Counted from the stretch's first letter, positions 35,829-44,739 are shown. The stretch is 64,000 nt of DNA from an uncultured Opitutia bacterium (GCA_903834135.1 CAILHZ010000005.1:81792-145791), one strand, 5' to 3'. Translations and numbers: made by a program. The notes: generated by a model from the sequence alone, not told the origin.

Positions 35829-35876
35829 GTAATCGTAAATGTTACTTAGAAAATAGAAAGTGCCTTAGCACTTTCT
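35827..35876. terminator. Two tandem hairpins after sdhB
   Basis: The first has arms AAGTAA/TTACTT (35827-35832, 35842-35847) and contains both the sdhB stop and the stop of the small minus-strand frame. The second is a perfect 9-base AGAAAGTGC/GCACTTTCT stem with a 4-base loop (35855-35876). A T-tract (ATTTTCT) follows only on the minus strand, so the second hairpin is best read as a minus-strand or bidirectional terminator. Confidence 0.6.
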
Positions 35877-36139
35877 AGCGCTATCCAGGCTACCCCTGCG
35901 AAAAGCACTAACCAAAGGCCCTGTTTTACCCATCTGCGACCTCTTAGAACTGCATCTTGAAGGTCAGTATTGAGTAATTTATTGTTCCTTTGGGACATAA
36001 AACTCGCAAAACCAGGGTTTCTAAAGCGACTTCTGCTATCCCTGGCTAATCCAAACTTGATCGCTGGGCGACGGATTAGATTTTTAAGGGTTGTTAGCAC
36101 AAATAAGACCGTGGAATTTTCGGTTGGTTTTTCAAACAA
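35846..36139 (-). CDS. Small putative membrane protein
   Basis: Up to 97 residues with a basic N-terminal part and a single C-terminal membrane segment (GLWLVLFAGVAWIALESAKAL). An internal ATG at 35998 would give 49 residues beginning MSQRNNKLLNTDLQDAVLRG, which looks more like a natural small protein. Against it: the last eight codons coincide with a perfect hairpin, and an overlapping plus-strand frame is also open. No family recognised. It fills the gap between sdhB and lysA. Confidence 0.35.
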   Translation of the reverse strand: MFEKPTENSTVLFVLTTLKNLIRRPAIKFGLARDSRSRFRNPGFASFMSQRNNKLLNTDLQDAVLRGRRWVKQGLWLVLFAGVAWIALESAKALSIF

Positions 36140-36166
36140 AAACGAGTGTTCTAGTACATATTTATC

Positions 36167-36172
36167 TATAAT
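36167..36172 (+). promoter_or_regulatory. TATAAT -10 hexamer of lysA
   Basis: Consensus TATAAT ending 14 bases before the lysA ATG; transcription would start near 36179, leaving about eight untranslated bases. No Shine-Dalgarno is visible. The -35 region is weak. Confidence 0.5.
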
Positions 36173-36186
36173 TCTTAAATTAGACC

Positions 36187-37491
36187 ATGCACCACTTCCG
36201 TTATATTGGACAAAATCTTAACTGCGAATCTGTAGACTTAGCAGAGGTTGCACGCCTTTATGGCACGCCTACTTATGTTTATAGTGCTGCAACTATGGCC
36301 GATAATTATAACCGGCTTGCTTCAAGTCTTAAGGGGTTAGATTTCCAGATCTGCTTTGCAAACAAAGCCAACGCTAACTTGGCAGTTCTTAGGCATTTTT
36401 CTAACATGGGTTGTGCTTTTGAGTTTGCGAGTGCTGGGGAGCTTCAGCGCGTTATTGCAGCTGGTTCTGATGTAAAACAAAGCGTGTTTGCAGGAGTGGG
36501 TAAGACGGAAGCTGAAATCAAGGTAGCTTTAGAAAACCAGATCTATTCCTTTCACGTGGAAAGTGAGCCTGAGTTGGCTCGCATTAATCATGTTGCAGGA
36601 AAAATGGGGGTTAAAGCCCCGATTGCTATTCGGGTTAACCCAGATGTTGATGCCCATACCCACGCAAAAATTAGTACAGGTAAGAGTGAGCATAAATTTG
36701 GTATCCCACTAAAGTTCGCTGCTGCAGCTTATGAAGCGGCCTCCAAGTATCCTCATCTAACTTTAAAGGGAGTCCAGATGCACATAGGCTCTCAAATGAC
36801 TGAGCTTGGGCCTATTGTTGAGGCGGTTAAGAAAGTCGCTCCTTTCGCCGCTGAACTTAAAACAAAGTACGGAATTAGCCATTTTTCAATAGGTGGGGGT
36901 ATTGGTATTGTTTACAAGGATGCTTTAGCTAGTGGCCAAGCCTCATGGTGGGATTCGCTACCTGAATCTCAAAGACCTTTAACTCCTGAGACCTATGGAG
37001 CTGCTGTGGTGCCCCTTTTGCAGCCTCTTGGACTAAAGATAGTGTTAGAGCCAGGGCGCTTCCTTGTTGGGAACGCTGGAGTACTGTTAACTCGAGTGGA
37101 ATATCTCAAACATGGTAATGGTAAGAATTTTCTTATTGTGGATGCAGGTATGAATGATCTGGTAAGACCTGCTATGTACGATGCCTACCATGAAGTGGTA
37201 GCTCTACATAAGGATACCACACGTCCAAGCCTAGTTGCAGATATCGTAGGTCCTGTCTGTGAAAGTAGTGACTGCTTTGCTAAGGAACGCTCGATCCAAG
37301 AAGTAGGAGAAGGCGAGTATCTAGCAATTATGAGCGCTGGTGCTTACGGCAAAACGATGGCGTGCCGCTATAACGCACGTCCCTTGGCAGCTGAAGTCTT
37401 AGTTAAAGGAAGCTCCTTTGAGCTTGTCTGCGTGCGTGAAACCTTTGAGCAAATGACCTCACTTGAGCGTATCCCTGCTTTTCTTAAATAA
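36187..37491 (+). CDS. lysA: Diaminopimelate decarboxylase
   Basis: PLP-dependent fold-III decarboxylase making L-lysine from meso-diaminopimelate. 434 residues. The PLP lysine is Lys60 in CFANKANANLAVL; HIGSQMTEL, the glycine loop SIGGGIGIVY, EPGRFLVGNAG and the active-site Cys in GPVCESSDCF all match. AGAYGKTMACRYNARPL is the usual C-terminal block (family pattern Gly-Ala-Tyr). It stands alone, with its own promoter and almost no leader. Confidence 0.94.
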   Translation: MHHFRYIGQNLNCESVDLAEVARLYGTPTYVYSAATMADNYNRLASSLKGLDFQICFANKANANLAVLRHFSNMGCAFEFASAGELQRVIAAGSDVKQSVFAGVGKTEAEIKVALENQIYSFHVESEPELARINHVAGKMGVKAPIAIRVNPDVDAHTHAKISTGKSEHKFGIPLKFAAAAYEAASKYPHLTLKGVQMHIGSQMTELGPIVEAVKKVAPFAAELKTKYGISHFSIGGGIGIVYKDALASGQASWWDSLPESQRPLTPETYGAAVVPLLQPLGLKIVLEPGRFLVGNAGVLLTRVEYLKHGNGKNFLIVDAGMNDLVRPAMYDAYHEVVALHKDTTRPSLVADIVGPVCESSDCFAKERSIQEVGEGEYLAIMSAGAYGKTMACRYNARPLAAEVLVKGSSFELVCVRETFEQMTSLERIPAFLK

Positions 37492-37541
37492 GGGATAGTG
37501 ACGAAAACTATACCGTCGCAAATTTTACATAGATTTATTTG

Positions 37542-38549
37542 ATGGAACCTATGAAATTCACGGTTGTTGGAGCTGGTGCTTGGGGTACAGCCTTTTCTTT
37601 GTATCTATCTAGGCTTGGCCATACCGTGACTTTAGCTCCGCGTAGAATAGAGCATGCCGAAGCAATTAAGTCCTTCTCAGAGAATAGAGATTATCTTCCA
37701 GGCTTTTCTATTCCTACAGCTCTTTTAATTAATGCGCATCTGCAATCTAGTTTAGCAGGTGTTGAGTGCGTCATACTTGCGTGTCCAGCGCAGGCACTAC
37801 GTCAAACGTGTGAGCATATTAAGCAAGCAGGTTTCGCAAAGGGTATAGTTGTCTCTTTAGCTAAGGGACTTGAAGTAGGTAGTCACTTAAGACCGTCTGA
37901 AGTGATCGCTTCTGTTTTACCTGAAGCAAAGATTGGTACTTTAACTGGCCCAACAAATGCAGCTGAAGTCGCAAAGCAGTTGCCATGTGCTATGGTGCTT
38001 GCCGGTGTAGGTGATTGGCTTGGGCCAATTCAAACTGCACTTAGTAGTGCAAAGATGCGTATCTACACAAGCGATGATCTTATTGGGGTAGAACTAGGTG
38101 GTGCATTGAAAAATGTGTACGCCATTGCTGCTGGATGTGCAGATGGACTTAAGCTGGGAGATAATTCTAGGGCCGCTTTATTAACACGTGCTCTTGCAGA
38201 AATGGTACGTGTCGGAGTTGCTCTTGGTGCACGTACTGAAACTTTTTATGGTCTAAGCGGCTTCGGTGATTTAGTCGCAACATGTCACGGAGGATGGAGT
38301 CGCAACCGAGATTTTGGTGAGCATATTGGCGCTGGAGCAGATGTTGCTAAAGTGCTCTCACACCGAAAAACTGTGGTTGAAGGGTATTCAACAACAGAAT
38401 CTTTTGCTGGGTTATGTGATCAGGAAAAAATAGACGCACCTATTTTAAATGAGATGCGGGCTATTTTATTTGAAGGAAGAAAACCTTCCGACGCGCTAGC
38501 TGCCTTAATGTTGCGTGGCCTCAAAGTTGAGACGCACGCAAAAATCTAA
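37542..38549 (+). CDS. gpsA: Glycerol-3-phosphate dehydrogenase [NAD(P)+]
   Basis: Makes sn-glycerol 3-phosphate from dihydroxyacetone phosphate for phospholipids. About 335 residues. FTVVGAGAWGTAFSLYL is the NAD site, VSLAKGLE carries the catalytic-site Lys, LTGPTNAAEVA the phosphate contact, and GVELGGALKNVYAIAAGCADGL the second catalytic Lys. Also LSGFGDLVATCHGGWSRNRDFG. I chose the ATG at 37542; the ATG at 37551 (MKFTVVG) is an equally good alternative. It converges on the MHS transporter with one base between the stop codons. Confidence 0.93.
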   Translation: MEPMKFTVVGAGAWGTAFSLYLSRLGHTVTLAPRRIEHAEAIKSFSENRDYLPGFSIPTALLINAHLQSSLAGVECVILACPAQALRQTCEHIKQAGFAKGIVVSLAKGLEVGSHLRPSEVIASVLPEAKIGTLTGPTNAAEVAKQLPCAMVLAGVGDWLGPIQTALSSAKMRIYTSDDLIGVELGGALKNVYAIAAGCADGLKLGDNSRAALLTRALAEMVRVGVALGARTETFYGLSGFGDLVATCHGGWSRNRDFGEHIGAGADVAKVLSHRKTVVEGYSTTESFAGLCDQEKIDAPILNEMRAILFEGRKPSDALAALMLRGLKVETHAKI

Positions 38550-38550
38550 G

Positions 38551-40191
38551 TCAGTAGTTGTCTTTTGATATATCGCGGTCCTTCGTTTCAGGAAGCACGA
38601 TTGCACCGATAATAAAGCAAAGGCCTGCAATTGTTATAGGGTACCAAAGGCCTGCATAAATATTCCCCGTGAAGACCGCAATCGATGCTGCAATCAGTGG
38701 TAGGAATCCACCAAACCAACCGTTACCAATATGATAAGGTAGCGACATCGAAGTATAGCGAATGCGAGTAGGGAATAATTCTACTAAGAAAGCAGCAACT
38801 GGGCCGTAAACTAAGGCGACGTAGATTACTAGTAGTGATAAAAGTGAGATAGCTTTGACCCAATTAATTTGGGACGTATCTGCAGCTAGGGGATAGCCTG
38901 CGGGAGCAAGTGCTTTTTCGTAGGCTGCTTTATCAAAGCCGTTCACAGTTGCTTCTCCTACAGTAAGTGAAATGTGCTGACCAGCAAGTGCACCTTCTAG
39001 TGTGAAAGGAATACCGCGTGTATTTAAATAATTACGGGCTTGGTCTGTTTCTGATGAAATTTTACTTGGAAGCACAATTTTGCGTGCAGCATCTACTAAT
39101 GCTTCTCCAACTACAGCAACGTTTCCATGAAAATCTTCCGTGTGTAAGGTAACTGGGTGTACTTGCATCGCGCGCTCTAAAGCTGGATTGGCGGCATTGG
39201 TTAGACCGTGGAATATTGGTTGATATGTAAATACAGTTAAAAACATACCGGAAAGAATAAGCCACTTGCGGCCAATCTTATCAGAAAGACTTCCGAAAAA
39301 TAAAAAGAAAGGTGTTCCAATTAATAGTGCTGCAGCAATTAATTCGTAGCCGACAATATAATTAACTTTAAGCGTCGTTGTGAGAAAATACAGCGCATAA
39401 AATTGACCTGCGTACCAGACGACACCTTGTCCAGCTGTTGCTCCAAAGAGTGCTTTTAAAACAACGATTAAATTATCTTTACGTCCAAAACTTTCAGTTA
39501 AAGGAGATTTTGAATGCTTACCTTCCGCTTTCATTTCTGCGAATACGGGAGACTCTTCAAGTTTTAGACGGATATAAACAGAGACCCCTAAAAGTAGTAC
39601 TGAAACACCAAACGGTACTCTCCAGCCCCAGGATGCAAAACTTTCTGGTGACATAAGTTGGCGTACAGTAAGAATTACAGCTAGACTTAAGAATAAACCT
39701 AAAGTGGCAGTAATTTGAATCCAGCTAGTGAAGGCGCCACGTTTATTAGCAGGTGCATGTTCTGCGACATAAGTTGCAGCGCCACCATATTCACCACCAA
39801 GCGCTAGGCCTTGTGCAAGACGAAGTAGAAATAATAATACGGGTGCCCAAAAGCCGATACTCGCGTAGGTCGGTAAAATACCGATCAATGCTGTGGCAGA
39901 TCCCATAACAACGATTGTTACTAGAAATGTGTATTTGCGGCCTACTAGATCTCCAAGTCTGCCAAACACTAAGGCGCCAAATGGTCTTACAGAGAAGCCT
40001 ACACCTACCGCAGCTAAACTAGCAAGAAAGCCTGCAGTCTCATTACCTGGTGGAAAGAAGAGCTTCCCGAAGAAGGCAGCCAGTGTTGCATAAATGTAAA
40101 AATCATACCACTCGAACACGGTGCCGAGAGATGATGCGAATATTACTAGTCTATGTTTACGATCGAGTGCAGCGGATTCTGAGGTAGCCAT
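38551..40191 (-). CDS. MFS transporter, metabolite:H+ symporter (MHS) family
   Basis: A 546-residue, 12-helix carrier. The MHS signature is at the start: SLGTVFEWYDFYIYATLAAFF, then RPFGALVFGRLGDLVGRKYTF and LALGGEYGGAATYVAEH; also LFPTRIRYTSMSLPYHIGNGWFGG in the second half. Family members import proline/betaine, shikimate, dicarboxylates or alpha-ketoglutarate. About 115 soluble residues (roughly 330-445) are inserted in the second half between helices, making it 100 residues longer than ProP or ShiA. Substrate unknown. Monocistronic. Confidence 0.87.
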   Translation of the reverse strand: MATSESAALDRKHRLVIFASSLGTVFEWYDFYIYATLAAFFGKLFFPPGNETAGFLASLAAVGVGFSVRPFGALVFGRLGDLVGRKYTFLVTIVVMGSATALIGILPTYASIGFWAPVLLFLLRLAQGLALGGEYGGAATYVAEHAPANKRGAFTSWIQITATLGLFLSLAVILTVRQLMSPESFASWGWRVPFGVSVLLLGVSVYIRLKLEESPVFAEMKAEGKHSKSPLTESFGRKDNLIVVLKALFGATAGQGVVWYAGQFYALYFLTTTLKVNYIVGYELIAAALLIGTPFFLFFGSLSDKIGRKWLILSGMFLTVFTYQPIFHGLTNAANPALERAMQVHPVTLHTEDFHGNVAVVGEALVDAARKIVLPSKISSETDQARNYLNTRGIPFTLEGALAGQHISLTVGEATVNGFDKAAYEKALAPAGYPLAADTSQINWVKAISLLSLLVIYVALVYGPVAAFLVELFPTRIRYTSMSLPYHIGNGWFGGFLPLIAASIAVFTGNIYAGLWYPITIAGLCFIIGAIVLPETKDRDISKDNY

Positions 40192-40265
40192 TTGGGGTAA
40201 TAGAGGGGGGGGAGGTAAAAGATGAAGACACTAGCCGAATTTGAATCAAGCCGAGAATAGTAACA

Positions 40266-41192
40266 TCATGATTTAGGTGAAACTTTGTTTCTTTGGATTG
40301 TTAAGATAGCGACTGCTCCAATGATGATTACAGCTGCAGCAAATATGCGTGGGGTGATGGGTTCGTTTAAAATAGCCCAACCTAAAAACACTGCGACAAA
40401 TGGATTAACATACGCGTAGGTTGAAAGTTTGGCGGGAGTTGTATGGGTTAAAAGCCATACGTAAACAGGGTATGCTACCAGTGAGCCAATGATGATAAGG
40501 TAGGTAAAAGCGATCCATGAGCGCTGACTGATTAAATGCAGATGAATGTCTGGTGCTTCACCTAGCAAAAATCCTGTTATTAGCATAAGGCCACTTCCGG
40601 CAAGCATCTGGATCGATGCAGCGTTCATGGGATCTGCCCCACTTTTGGCATGCTTTGAATATAAAGAGCCTACCCACCACAGAATACTTGCTGCAATTAA
40701 GGCAACGACACGCGTTGTTGGAGGACGTGCCCCATTGGGTATAGCTCCTGGACCTAGCAGGATAATAAGTCCTGTTAGACCTAATCCGATACCTAGCCAA
40801 AGCCCTAAGGTGGGACGTTTGCCTCCCGGTCTAATCCAATCTAGAATTACCATAGCGATAGGGGATGCTCCAAGAATGAGTGTTGTAAGACCTGATGGAA
40901 CTTTTTGCTCAGCCCAGCTCACAACACCATTACCTCCTAAAAGTAGACATCCCCCCACAATTGCATTGTCTCTCCACTGACTCTTTGTTGGCCAGGGGGC
41001 GCCACGCACTTGCATGAATATAAAAAGAGCAGTACCTGAAATGAGAAATCGGAAACCTGCCATCAAGAAGGGAGGCATTGTTTCTACAGCTACACGTATT
41101 CCTAAATAGGTGCTTCCCCAAATTATATAAATCGCTGCAAAAGCGAAAAACAGAGCTGTCTTAGTGGGGGATTTTGATTCCGAGTGAGTCAA
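40266..41192 (-). CDS. EamA-domain (DMT superfamily) transporter, YedA-like
   Basis: A 308-residue, ten-helix inner-membrane exporter with two EamA repeats. Repeat one begins FAFAAIYIIWGSTYLGIRVAVETMPPF, with FRFLISGTALFIFMQ and LGGNGVVSWAEQKVPSGLTTLILGASPI. Repeat two has YSKHAKSGADPMNAASIQMLAGSG, AYPVYVWLLTHTTPAKLSTYAYVNPFVAVFLGW and NEPITPR. The pattern is that of the YedA/RhaT-like metabolite exporters. The ligand is not predictable. Confidence 0.88.
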   Translation of the reverse strand: MTHSESKSPTKTALFFAFAAIYIIWGSTYLGIRVAVETMPPFLMAGFRFLISGTALFIFMQVRGAPWPTKSQWRDNAIVGGCLLLGGNGVVSWAEQKVPSGLTTLILGASPIAMVILDWIRPGGKRPTLGLWLGIGLGLTGLIILLGPGAIPNGARPPTTRVVALIAASILWWVGSLYSKHAKSGADPMNAASIQMLAGSGLMLITGFLLGEAPDIHLHLISQRSWIAFTYLIIIGSLVAYPVYVWLLTHTTPAKLSTYAYVNPFVAVFLGWAILNEPITPRIFAAAVIIIGAVAILTIQRNKVSPKS

Positions 41193-41409
41193 AGTTTGTG
41201 TTAGGCTGAACTAAATTAAGATGATTTTCAATATCGAGTCTGGGATAGCTTTCATCAAGTACGAGCTTTGTCTTTTGAGGATTGTAACAGTATAAGGTTA
41301 TTATTAGCTTATGCCGACATGGGTAAGTCATTTTCCTGCTTCTTTTTGTACTCAAAACAGGTGAAACCTTGAGTTTATCTTCGTGTCTTTATTTCCCATA
41401 CCATAATCG

Positions 41410-42003
41410 ATGACACGCAAGGGACTTTTTTCTATAATATTGGCACTTACAGGCGTTGGCTTTGGCGGTTGTGTAACCGAAGAAAGTCATACCGCTAATG
41501 CACCACAATTACCTGCACGGGCAGCTCCCGCTCTGCCCGTTGGCCATGGTACCGCACTTCAGTTTAGAGGTTTAGTCATAATTACAGACCAAGTCGCAAA
41601 CGAAATTTTGAATCTCAGCAATATGAGTGATTCAAAAACAACACCTCATATTCTGGTAGATCCTTTAGTAAATGAAACGCACTTTAATGTGAATACTCAG
41701 ATGCTACTTGGTCGTATGCGAGTAATGCTTAACAGCAAGGCCAAGAATAAAGTACGTTTCATTGATCGTGCAATGATAAGGCACGTAGAAACTCAATTTG
41801 CAGATATTCCTAATGTATCGCATGAGTCCAGTGCTGCCAGCAACTATCACCCTGAGTCTATCGTTTTAGAAAGTAAGTTAATTGAAGCTAACATAGGCAC
41901 TAGATTCGAATTTAGCCTACATAAATCTTCATCCAAAGAGGTGCTTTGGAAGGGATCTTATGAGCTTAGCCCAGATTTTTTTGACCTTCCCGATTATCGC
42001 TAA
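41410..42003 (+). CDS. lpoB: LpoB-like lipoprotein (penicillin-binding-protein activator)
   Basis: A 197-residue lipoprotein (signal ending GVGFGGC). A Pro/Ala-rich linker (residues 28-48) leads to a globular region: RGLVIITDQVANEILNLS, TPHILVDPLVNETHFNVNTQMLLGRMRVML, KVRFIDRAMIRHVE, SIVLESKLIEANIGTRFEFSLHKSSSKEVLWKGSYEL. This is the LpoB/PBP1b-activator fold pattern. The next gene, six bases on, is a YcfL-like lipoprotein, the same order of partners as ycfL-lpoB in enterobacteria. It likely regulates peptidoglycan synthesis at the outer membrane. Confidence 0.72.
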   Translation: MTRKGLFSIILALTGVGFGGCVTEESHTANAPQLPARAAPALPVGHGTALQFRGLVIITDQVANEILNLSNMSDSKTTPHILVDPLVNETHFNVNTQMLLGRMRVMLNSKAKNKVRFIDRAMIRHVETQFADIPNVSHESSAASNYHPESIVLESKLIEANIGTRFEFSLHKSSSKEVLWKGSYELSPDFFDLPDYR

Positions 42004-42008
42004 CGCAT

Positions 42009-42395
42009 ATGAAACATTCCGGCATTATTTCTTTTACGGCATTACTTTTGTTATCAGGCTGTGCTACTCCAAGTGCTCAAGTAGCGCTGAATCCTACACT
42101 TCCCTACCAAGCTTTAGACGCTGCGAGCAATGCCGCTGTTGATAAAGTTGCGCTGAGTGACCGCTTGCTTGCAGATGGTCGACTTGAAGTTGTGTGTGTT
42201 CTTAAAAATAGAACTCCAGCTGCTATTTCTATCACTGTGACGTGTGTATTCGAAGATGCAGAAGGTAAGACTCTAGCTGAGCCGAGTGTTTCACAAACAA
42301 CAACGCTCACGGATTCTATACCTCTTTCTGTGCGTTTCGAATCCAAGTCTAAGGATGCGAAACGCTACAGTGTTCAAGTTAAACTAAACGCCTAA
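42009..42395 (+). CDS. YcfL-like lipoprotein (DUF1425)
   Basis: A 128-residue lipoprotein with a canonical lipobox LLLLSGC. The small beta-sandwich domain has KVALSDRLLADGRLEVVCVLKNRTPAAISITVTCVFEDAEGKTL, a pattern that fits DUF1425/YcfL. It is directly downstream of the LpoB-like gene, which strongly supports the assignment. The role of YcfL is not known in detail. The stop lies inside a hairpin shared with the convergent mdh gene. Confidence 0.68.
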   Translation: MKHSGIISFTALLLLSGCATPSAQVALNPTLPYQALDAASNAAVDKVALSDRLLADGRLEVVCVLKNRTPAAISITVTCVFEDAEGKTLAEPSVSQTTTLTDSIPLSVRFESKSKDAKRYSVQVKLNA

Positions 42396-42409
42396 AGTTA
42401 GGCTTTAGG
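42391..42409. terminator. Hairpin spanning convergent stop codons (ycfL-like/mdh)
   Basis: Arms CCTAAAG and CTTTAGG with a 5-base loop cover the stop of the lipoprotein gene and the last codons of mdh. No long T-run follows on either strand, so efficiency is uncertain. Confidence 0.45.
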
Positions 42410-43387
42410 AAGCAGGTCAGCTACCAGCGACTTTTCCTCTTTGAGTTCGTTTTCTGTCAGTGTGATGCGTGAGCGAGCAAATTCACTTAAAGTGAGATTT
42501 TGCACGATCTTCCACTGATTACCGTCCGAGTGCATTGGATAGGAGAACATTAGACCTTTTTCAATTCCGTAAGAACCGTCGCTGCAAACTGCGACGCTAA
42601 AAATAGTTCCAGCTGCTGTTGGCGTTGTTAAAGCACGTACCGTGTCTACAACAGCATTTGCTGCTGAAGCTGCTGAACTTAAGCCGCGTGCTTTAATAAT
42701 TGCAGCTCCTCGTTGTTGTACGGTTGGAATAAATGCATCTTTAAACCATGCTGAATCTGAGATAACAGAGGTTGTTGCTTTACCTGAGATGTGAGAGTTT
42801 TCAAAATCAGGGTACATCGTTGAACTGTGATTGCCCCAGATTGCGAGATTGGAGACTTCGGTAGTTTGTACGCCGGCTTTGATAGCAAGCTGAGTGACTG
42901 CACGATTTTGGTCGAGCATCGTCATTGCGAACCAGCGATCTTTTGGAATCGAAGGCGCATTATTCATCGCAATTAAGCAATTGGTGTTACAAGGATTCCC
43001 TACCACTAAAATACGCACATCTTTTGCAGCGTTCTTAGCGATAGCCTGACCTTGGCCAGTAAAAATCTTACCATTAATTCCAAGCAAGTCTTTGCGTTCC
43101 ATGCCTTGCTTACGAGGCACTGATCCTACAAGCAGAGCCCAGTTAATGTCTTTAAATCCTTCATCTAAAGAAGCTGTAGCAACAATCCCCTTTAGAAGCG
43201 GGAAAGCACAGTCTTGAAGTTCCATTACAACTCCAGCGAGTACAGGAAGTGCTGGCTCTATTTCAATCAGATGTAAAATGACAGGTTGCTCAGGACCAAA
43301 CATGGAACCAGAAGCAATGCGGAATAATAGGGAATAACCGATTTGGCCGGCTGCACCGGTGATCGCGACACGGATAGGAGATTTCAT
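42398..43387 (-). CDS. mdh: Malate dehydrogenase (group 2, LDH/MDH family)
   Basis: Interconverts malate and oxaloacetate in the TCA cycle. 329 residues. The NAD fold is [19 protein letters not shown] with the long Phe-Gly-Pro-Glu-Gln-containing insertion typical of cytosolic-type bacterial MDHs. Also the substrate Arg in [33 protein letters not shown], and the catalytic His in [14 protein letters not shown]. Monocistronic; it complements the sdhCAB operon elsewhere in the window. Confidence 0.95.
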   Translation of the reverse strand: MKSPIRVAITGAAGQIGYSLLFRIASGSMFGPEQPVILHLIEIEPALPVLAGVVMELQDCAFPLLKGIVATASLDEGFKDINWALLVGSVPRKQGMERKDLLGINGKIFTGQGQAIAKNAAKDVRILVVGNPCNTNCLIAMNNAPSIPKDRWFAMTMLDQNRAVTQLAIKAGVQTTEVSNLAIWGNHSSTMYPDFENSHISGKATTSVISDSAWFKDAFIPTVQQRGAAIIKARGLSSAASAANAVVDTVRALTTPTAAGTIFSVAVCSDGSYGIEKGLMFSYPMHSDGNQWKIVQNLTLSEFARSRITLTENELKEEKSLVADLLPKA

Positions 43388-43434
43388 GGGTATTTTTTAT
43401 TTAAAGAGACTTAGGTATTAGTATCAAACGGTTT

Positions 43435-44508
43435 TCAGGCTTTAGCTTTGAGTAAAACGGCATGCGTTTCGTGGATAAGTGCCTCTGTGGTTGGCCAATC
43501 AATGCAACCATCAGTAATTGATATGCCGTAGCGTAAACGCTCAAGTATGCTTCCAGAGCCTGCTGTAGGTGGGAAGGCCTGGTTTCCTGAACCTAAATTA
43601 CTTTCTATCATTGCACCAAGAAGAGAGGTATTACCATTTTTGATTTGCTCAAGAAGTTCTCGCATTACTTCAGGCTGACGCTCGGGTTGCTTTGTAGAAT
43701 TGTCATGTGAGCAGTCTACAAGGATCGATTTTGGTAAACCACCTTTAACGAGCAGTTTTTCAGCTTCCGCGATATGAGTCGCTGAATAGTTAGCTCCGCC
43801 TGAGCCACCGCGCAGTACGATGTGACAATCTTTGTTACCGCGGGTGACGACAGCTGAAGCTGCACCATCAAGATTAATGCCTAGAAAAGTATGCGGCTGT
43901 CCGGCTGCTTTGATTGCATTTACGGCAGTTTGAACAGAACCATCTGTCCCGTTTTTAAAGCCAATTGGCATGGATAAACCGGAAGCCATTTGACGGTGAG
44001 TTTGAGATTCTGCAGTGCGTGCTCCGATTGCTGACCAGCATACTAAGTCAGCAATGTATTGAGGGGTGATTGGATCGAGCAGTTCTGTTGCCGTAGGAAG
44101 ACCCAAATCAAGTACGTCTCTTAAAAAACTGCGGGCGATGCGAAAGCCTGAAGCAATATCGTGTGTTCCATCTAAATGCGGATCCATGATCAGACCTTTC
44201 CAGCCAACAGTAGTACGCGGTTTTTCAAAATATACCCGCATCACTATCAAAATTTTATCAGATACCTTCTTGGCCAGTGCTGCTAGTTTTTCTGCATATT
44301 CGCGCCCTGCCTTAAGATCGTGAATCGAACACGGGCCAATGATGAGTAAAAACCGTTTATCCTGCCCAAACATAATACGTTGAATCTCTTCGCGTGAGCT
44401 GGCCACGAAGGCTGCTTGAGATTCGTTTTTAGGAATCTCGTTAAGGAGTTGTTTAGGAGATGGCAGGATGCGTGTCTCCAGAACATTTATGTCAGAGGTT
44501 TTTTGCAC
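43435..44508 (-). CDS. aroF: 3-deoxy-7-phosphoheptulonate synthase (DAHP synthase, class I)
   Basis: Condenses PEP and erythrose 4-phosphate at the entry to the shikimate pathway. 357 residues from a GTG at 44508. Markers: LLIIGPCSIHD (metal-site Cys), MRVYFEKPRTTVGWKG, WSAIGARTAESQTHRQMASGLSMPIGFKNGTDG, HIVLRGGSGGANYS and DCSHDNS. The N-terminal extension (residues 1-45) fits the feedback-regulated AroFGH type, though which aromatic amino acid inhibits it is not visible. The symbol is generic among paralogues. Its ~210-base leader holds three hairpins (44565-44667). Confidence 0.93.
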   Translation of the reverse strand: MQKTSDINVLETRILPSPKQLLNEIPKNESQAAFVASSREEIQRIMFGQDKRFLLIIGPCSIHDLKAGREYAEKLAALAKKVSDKILIVMRVYFEKPRTTVGWKGLIMDPHLDGTHDIASGFRIARSFLRDVLDLGLPTATELLDPITPQYIADLVCWSAIGARTAESQTHRQMASGLSMPIGFKNGTDGSVQTAVNAIKAAGQPHTFLGINLDGAASAVVTRGNKDCHIVLRGGSGGANYSATHIAEAEKLLVKGGLPKSILVDCSHDNSTKQPERQPEVMRELLEQIKNGNTSLLGAMIESNLGSGNQAFPPTAGSGSILERLRYGISITDGCIDWPTTEALIHETHAVLLKAKA

Positions 44509-44564
44509 AGAACGGTTAGTATTGCAGAGGAGGGGGGGAGTCTGCCGAGCCTCTTTTTTATCAT

Positions 44565-44581
44565 TTAGCCCATTTGGCTAA
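44565..44581. other. Hairpin 3 of the DAHP synthase leader
   Basis: TTAGCC/GGCTAA perfect 6-base arms, 5-base loop, 56 bases before the GTG start. A T/A-rich tract adjoins it; on the minus strand it is followed by AATGATAAAAAAG. Confidence 0.4.
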
Positions 44582-44596
44582 CCTTATAAATAAAGT

Positions 44597-44626
44597 GGCC
44601 GGTCACTTACCCCTAAGTGACCGGCC
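44597..44626. terminator. Strong 13-bp hairpin in the DAHP synthase leader
   Basis: Perfect arms GGCCGGTCACTTA and TAAGTGACCGGCC with a 4-base loop. It lies between two divergent genes and so terminates no annotated upstream gene. On the plus strand TTTGCTTTCTT follows; on the minus strand ACTTTATTTAT follows. It could be a leader terminator (attenuator) for DAHP synthase or the end of a small RNA. Confidence 0.55.
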
Positions 44627-44650
44627 TTTGCTTTCTTAGTTACCCCAAAA

Positions 44651-44667
44651 CTCCCGCTAGGCGGGAG
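44651..44667. other. Hairpin 1 of the DAHP synthase leader
   Basis: CTCCCGC/GCGGGAG perfect 7-base arms and a 3-base loop; on the minus strand it is followed by TTTT, terminator-like. It is the first structure a minus-strand transcript from the 44.73-kb promoter would form. Confidence 0.45.
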
Positions 44668-44727
44668 AAGTGGAAAATTGATGAGTTGAGAAGTACAGGC
44701 TTTTAAGACACGGTCAATGGCAATTGA

Positions 44728-44739
44728 ATTATAATTATA
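44728..44739. promoter_or_regulatory. Overlapping divergent TATAAT hexamers
   Basis: The stretch ATTATAATTATA contains TATAAT on the plus strand (44730-44735) and twice on the minus strand. It lies between DAHP synthase (minus) and ygfZ (plus), a plausible divergent promoter. A TATATT 14 bases before the ygfZ ATG is a second plus-strand candidate. Confidence 0.4.

Noticed and set aside
40546..40980. 144-codon open frame on the plus strand
   Set aside because: Antisense to the EamA transporter gene; Pro/Ser-rich translation typical of reverse-complement shadows.
44651..44667. CTCCCGC/GCGGGAG hairpin as part of a known riboswitch
   Set aside because: No recognisable aptamer core (glycine, TPP, SAM, cobalamin or others) surrounds the hairpins.
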